Assembly (NCBI GenBank): GCA_003650185.1
Contig: QMOF01000118.1
Span: 1 to 7,063 of the forward strand
DNA length: 7,063 bases
Reading direction: 5' to 3'
Origin: Chloroflexota bacterium
GTDB taxonomy: Bacteria > Chloroflexota > Dehalococcoidia > UBA2247 > RBG-13-53-26
Position 1 is the first letter of the stretch; every line of letters begins with the position of its first letter. Below are positions 4,907 to 7,063 of this stretch, piece after piece. The notes below the pieces were generated by a model that had not been told where the DNA came from, did not search any database, and saw only the letters and a list, made by a program, of their open reading frames with translations. Position numbers and translations under genes: made by a program.

Positions 4907-6808
4907 ATGGAAGGCACCAGGCTTTCGCATCACGAGTCCGTCCGCCGGATGTACGAGCGTATCAAGCAAGACAACATGACCAACGTGTGGGACCGATACG
5001 AGGCCCAGGGCATGGGTGGCAACCCTGATCAAAGATGCCCCTTCTGCATGGGCGGCGTGCGCTGCGACTTCTGCTCCAACGGACCGTGTCGGGCAGACGC
5101 AGCCAAGGACAAGAGAGGTGTATGCGGCATCAAGGCCGACGGCATGGCCATGCGCATGATGCTGCTGCGAAACGTGATGGGGGCATCGACCTATCAGTAC
5201 CACACGGAGCAGACCATCAAGACACTGCGGGCCACTGCCCAGGGCCAGACGCCGTTCACTATCCAGGAACCTGAGAAGTTGAAGGACTTCGCGGCGCGAC
5301 TCGGCGTGAGCGCGGAGTCGGACAAGCAGACGGCGCTCCGACTGTGCGACTTTGCCGAGGCGGACTTCCATCGCAAGGCCGACGAACCCAGCCAGACTGT
5401 CGAGGCACTGGCTCCCCAGGAGCGAAAGGACTTGTGGAGGCGGCTGGACATATTCCCGGGCGGTATCTACGGCGAAATGATGCGTGCCAGCAGTTCCTGC
5501 CTGACCAGCGTCGACGGCTACTACGCAAGCCTAGCACTGAAGGCGATGCGCCTGGGCATCGCCATGGCCTACCAGAGCCAGATAATCAACGAGTACTGCC
5601 AGGACATCCTTTTCGGCATACCCCGGCCCCACCCGATGAGAGTCGACCTGGGTGTGCTGGACCCAGACTATGTTAATGTGTTGCCCAACGGCCATGAACC
5701 CTTCCTCGGCTTCGCCATGCTGCAGCTCGCCCGGCAGCAGGAGTGGCAGGAGAAGGCCAGAGCCGTGGGGGCCAAAGGACTGCGGGTCATCGCCAGCATA
5801 GAGACGGGCCAGGAAATAATCCAGAGATGGGAGATGGACGACACCTTCTACGGCTTCACCGGGAACTGGATAACGCAGGAGGCTGTGCTGGCCAGCGGCT
5901 GCGTCGACCTGTTTGCCTGCGACATGAACTGCTCCATGCCCATCGATCCCCTGTATGCCGAGAAGTACAGGTTCAAGCTCGTCCCGGTGAGCGACCTGGT
6001 CGCCTTCGAAGGCGTTTCAACACGGGTAGACTACCAACCGGCACAGGCGAGAGCACAGGCGGCCCAACTGCTCGACATGGCCATCGGCAACTTCGCAGAG
6101 CGCAGGGCATCGGTCCAGCCGATAACCGGCCTCCCGGTCAGCGAAGCCACCGTTGGCTTCTCCACCGAGAGCATCCTGCACACCCTGGGAGGCACGCTGA
6201 ACCCCCTGCTGGAGGCCATCAAGGGTGGGACCATTCGGGGCATTGCCGGGCTGATCTCATGCACCACGCTGAGGGACTCCGGCCAGGACGTCCATACCGT
6301 CGCTGTTACCCGGGAGCTCATCAAACGGGATATCCTGGTTCTGTCGATGGGTTGCGGAAACGGGGCGTTGCAGGTGGCAGGCCTCTGCGCGCCCGAGGCC
6401 AGGGAGTCCGCCGGGCCCGGTCTCAAGGCCCTCTGTGAGAGACTGGGCACGCCTCCGGTGATGAGCTACGGGACCTGCACCGACACCGGCCGCGTGGCAG
6501 ACCTGCTGGCCGCCGTGTCCAACGCGCTGGGCGATGTGCCCATCCCAGACCTTCCCGTGGTTGCCGCGGCGCCGGAATACATGGAGCAGAAGGCCACCAT
6601 CGATGCCATCTTTGCCCTCGCCCTGGGACTGTACACGTATGTGAATCCCATGCCTCCGATCACCGGGGCCCCTGACCTGGTCAAGCTGCTGACCGTGGAC
6701 TGCGCCGGTCTCACCGGTGGGTTACTGAGCGTAGAGCGGGACGCAGCCGGAGCCGCCGATGCCATGCTGGCCCACATAGAGGCGAAGCGGCAGAAGCTGG
6801 GAATCTGA
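4907..6808 (+). CDS. cooS: CooS-family Ni-CODH-fold protein, deviant active site (CooS-V-like)
   Basis: The 633-residue length is typical of monofunctional CooS. ATG 4907 has AGGGAGGT 7 bases upstream. Against Carboxydothermus CODH-II (hand alignment from memory): D-cluster Cys44-x2-Cys47; B-cluster Cys53, Cys56, Cys61 (NGPCR) and Cys73. C-cluster ligands kept are His263 (NGHEP), Cys342 (DMNC), Cys452 (ISCTT), Cys483 (MGCG) and Cys524 (GTCTD). Lys562 and Asp203 match the acid-base Lys563 and Asp219. The ligand equivalent to Cys295 is Glu299 (IETGQE), His93 is Tyr96, and channel histidines 99 and 102 are Gln102 and Lys105. The deviant CooS-V of C. hydrogenoformans, which lacks a ligand cysteine, holds an Fe/S/O hybrid cluster and does not oxidise CO but slowly turns over hydroxylamine. 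I infer a similar enzyme: cytosolic, probably homodimeric, fed by the ferredoxin-like protein. No CooC-type nickel-insertion ATPase is in the window. Family membership is very sure; non-CO chemistry is inference. Confidence 0.93.
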   Translation: MEGTRLSHHESVRRMYERIKQDNMTNVWDRYEAQGMGGNPDQRCPFCMGGVRCDFCSNGPCRADAAKDKRGVCGIKADGMAMRMMLLRNVMGASTYQYHTEQTIKTLRATAQGQTPFTIQEPEKLKDFAARLGVSAESDKQTALRLCDFAEADFHRKADEPSQTVEALAPQERKDLWRRLDIFPGGIYGEMMRASSSCLTSVDGYYASLALKAMRLGIAMAYQSQIINEYCQDILFGIPRPHPMRVDLGVLDPDYVNVLPNGHEPFLGFAMLQLARQQEWQEKARAVGAKGLRVIASIETGQEIIQRWEMDDTFYGFTGNWITQEAVLASGCVDLFACDMNCSMPIDPLYAEKYRFKLVPVSDLVAFEGVSTRVDYQPAQARAQAAQLLDMAIGNFAERRASVQPITGLPVSEATVGFSTESILHTLGGTLNPLLEAIKGGTIRGIAGLISCTTLRDSGQDVHTVAVTRELIKRDILVLSMGCGNGALQVAGLCAPEARESAGPGLKALCERLGTPPVMSYGTCTDTGRVADLLAAVSNALGDVPIPDLPVVAAAPEYMEQKATIDAIFALALGLYTYVNPMPPITGAPDLVKLLTVDCAGLTGGLLSVERDAAGAADAMLAHIEAKRQKLGI

Positions 6809-6815
6809 CGGCCAG

Positions 6816-6855
6816 GCTGCCCCCTGGTAGCGTGGCTTGAGCCTGAGGGGGCGGC
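6816..6855 (+). terminator. Possible transcription terminator after the CooS-like gene
   Basis: GCTGCCCCCT (6816-6825) pairs with AGGGGGCGGC (6846-6855) over 10 positions with one G-T wobble, starting 8 bases after the stop codon. The 20-base loop contains a small inner hairpin, GGC-TTGA-GCC. Only AAATT follows, so there is no strong U-tract; it may be a weak or Rho-assisted terminator. Confidence 0.5.
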
Positions 6856-6858
6856 AAA

Positions 6859-6898
6859 TTGGGTGTTGCCACCCAAAGAGAATTGGGGGCACACCCCA
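6859..6898 (+). other. Two further tandem hairpins downstream of the operon
   Basis: TTGGGTG (6859-6865) pairs perfectly with CACCCAA (6870-6876) around the tetraloop TTGC. TGGGG (6884-6888) pairs with CCCCA (6894-6898) around GCACA. GGGTG at 6861-6865 could alternatively pair with CACCC at 6892-6896, so the two structures are partly exclusive. They may add to 3'-end protection or termination; no T-run follows either. Confidence 0.35.
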
Positions 6899-7063
6899 TT
6901 GCTGGTACGCCTGGCGGGGCTTATCATAACAGCCAGGTCCACCCGGACGGATAATCTGTTACATGATGCCGACCGGGTTGATTCAGAAAGGGGACAAGCA
7001 GCACAGGAGATAGCGTTTCAGACAACATAGTGCATTAGCACAGGGCGACACTCGGATCGAAGC
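6899..7063. other. Non-coding end of window
   Basis: I see no gene here. CCTGGC (6910-6915) and GCCAGG (6932-6937) form a 6-bp inverted repeat around an AT-rich 16-base centre, and GTGC-ATTA-GCAC lies at 7032-7043. No convincing promoter pair or gene start is visible; the next gene, if any, begins beyond the window. Confidence 0.5.

Noticed and set aside
4559..5371. Minus-strand open frame of 270 codons
   Set aside because: It lies antisense to the zinc-ribbon and CooS-like genes, whose cysteine motifs show that strand is coding; the translation has no domain and no plausible start site.
5743..6438. Plus-strand frame of 231 codons inside the CooS-like gene
   Set aside because: It is an Arg/Gly/His-rich out-of-frame reading of a conserved gene with no initiation signal.
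4907..6808. Calling the gene a hybrid cluster protein (hcp/prismane) itself
   Set aside because: The N-terminal Cys pattern ending in NGPCR, the 633-residue length and the order NGHEP / DMNC / ISCTT / MGCG / GTCTD are those of CooS; only the single Cys-to-Glu change resembles the hybrid-cluster family.
4907..6808. Interpreting the operon as CO oxidation or Wood-Ljungdahl carbon fixation
   Set aside because: The C-cluster lacks a ligand cysteine and the acid-base histidine, and no acs, cooC, cooF or hydrogenase gene is present in the window; the nearby acyl-CoA synthetase subunit alone does not support that pathway.

Overview
The window looks like a piece of chromosome from a strict anaerobe. 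It carries a Ni-CODH-fold (CooS) protein, a [4Fe-4S] ferredoxin-type protein and an NDP-forming acyl-CoA synthetase subunit, on mostly GC-rich DNA with G-rich Shine-Dalgarno sites. This gene mix is common in uncultured anaerobic Chloroflexota (Dehalococcoidia-like) and Desulfobacterota-like sediment or subsurface bacteria. The lineage is inference; there is no marker gene.

Layout. (1) Positions 2-1133, plus strand: the C-terminal part of a zinc-metallopeptidase-like protein (HEINH motif) followed by an unrecognised 203-residue protein. The pair resembles the end of a polymorphic toxin and its immunity gene, and is visibly more A-rich than the rest of the window. (2) Positions 1134-3299, minus strand: an ADP-forming acyl-CoA synthetase alpha-type subunit (CoA-binding domain, catalytic His, no ATP-grasp domain) and, 66 bases downstream, a small cysteine-containing DUF6125/ATC-hydrolase-like protein. 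The latter ends exactly where the plus-strand gene ends. (3) Positions 3300-3783: a divergent intergenic region with a perfect 12-bp CRP/FNR-type palindrome and a good sigma-70-like promoter pointing right. (4) Positions 3784-6808, plus strand: a three-gene operon of ferredoxin-domain protein, double-CxxC zinc-ribbon protein and CooS-like protein. (5) Positions 6809-7063: a run of hairpins, the first a possible terminator, and no gene.

The most interesting content is the operon at 3784-6808. The CooS-like protein has the whole CODH scaffold: B-cluster cysteines, a D-cluster CxxC, and five of six C-cluster ligands. By my hand alignment to Carboxydothermus CODH-II, however, the cysteine equivalent to Cys295 is Glu299, and the histidine equivalent to His93 is Tyr96. 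Two further histidines of the proton channel are also lost. This is the signature expected of a 'deviant' CODH of the CooS-V type, which carries an Fe/S/O hybrid cluster rather than a Ni-Fe cluster and does not turn over CO. The upstream ferredoxin protein (itself lacking one cluster cysteine) and the Cys-rich small protein are plausible electron-transfer or assembly partners. The FNR/CRP-like site suggests redox or effector control. I therefore read this as a candidate non-CO redox system, not a CO-oxidising operon.
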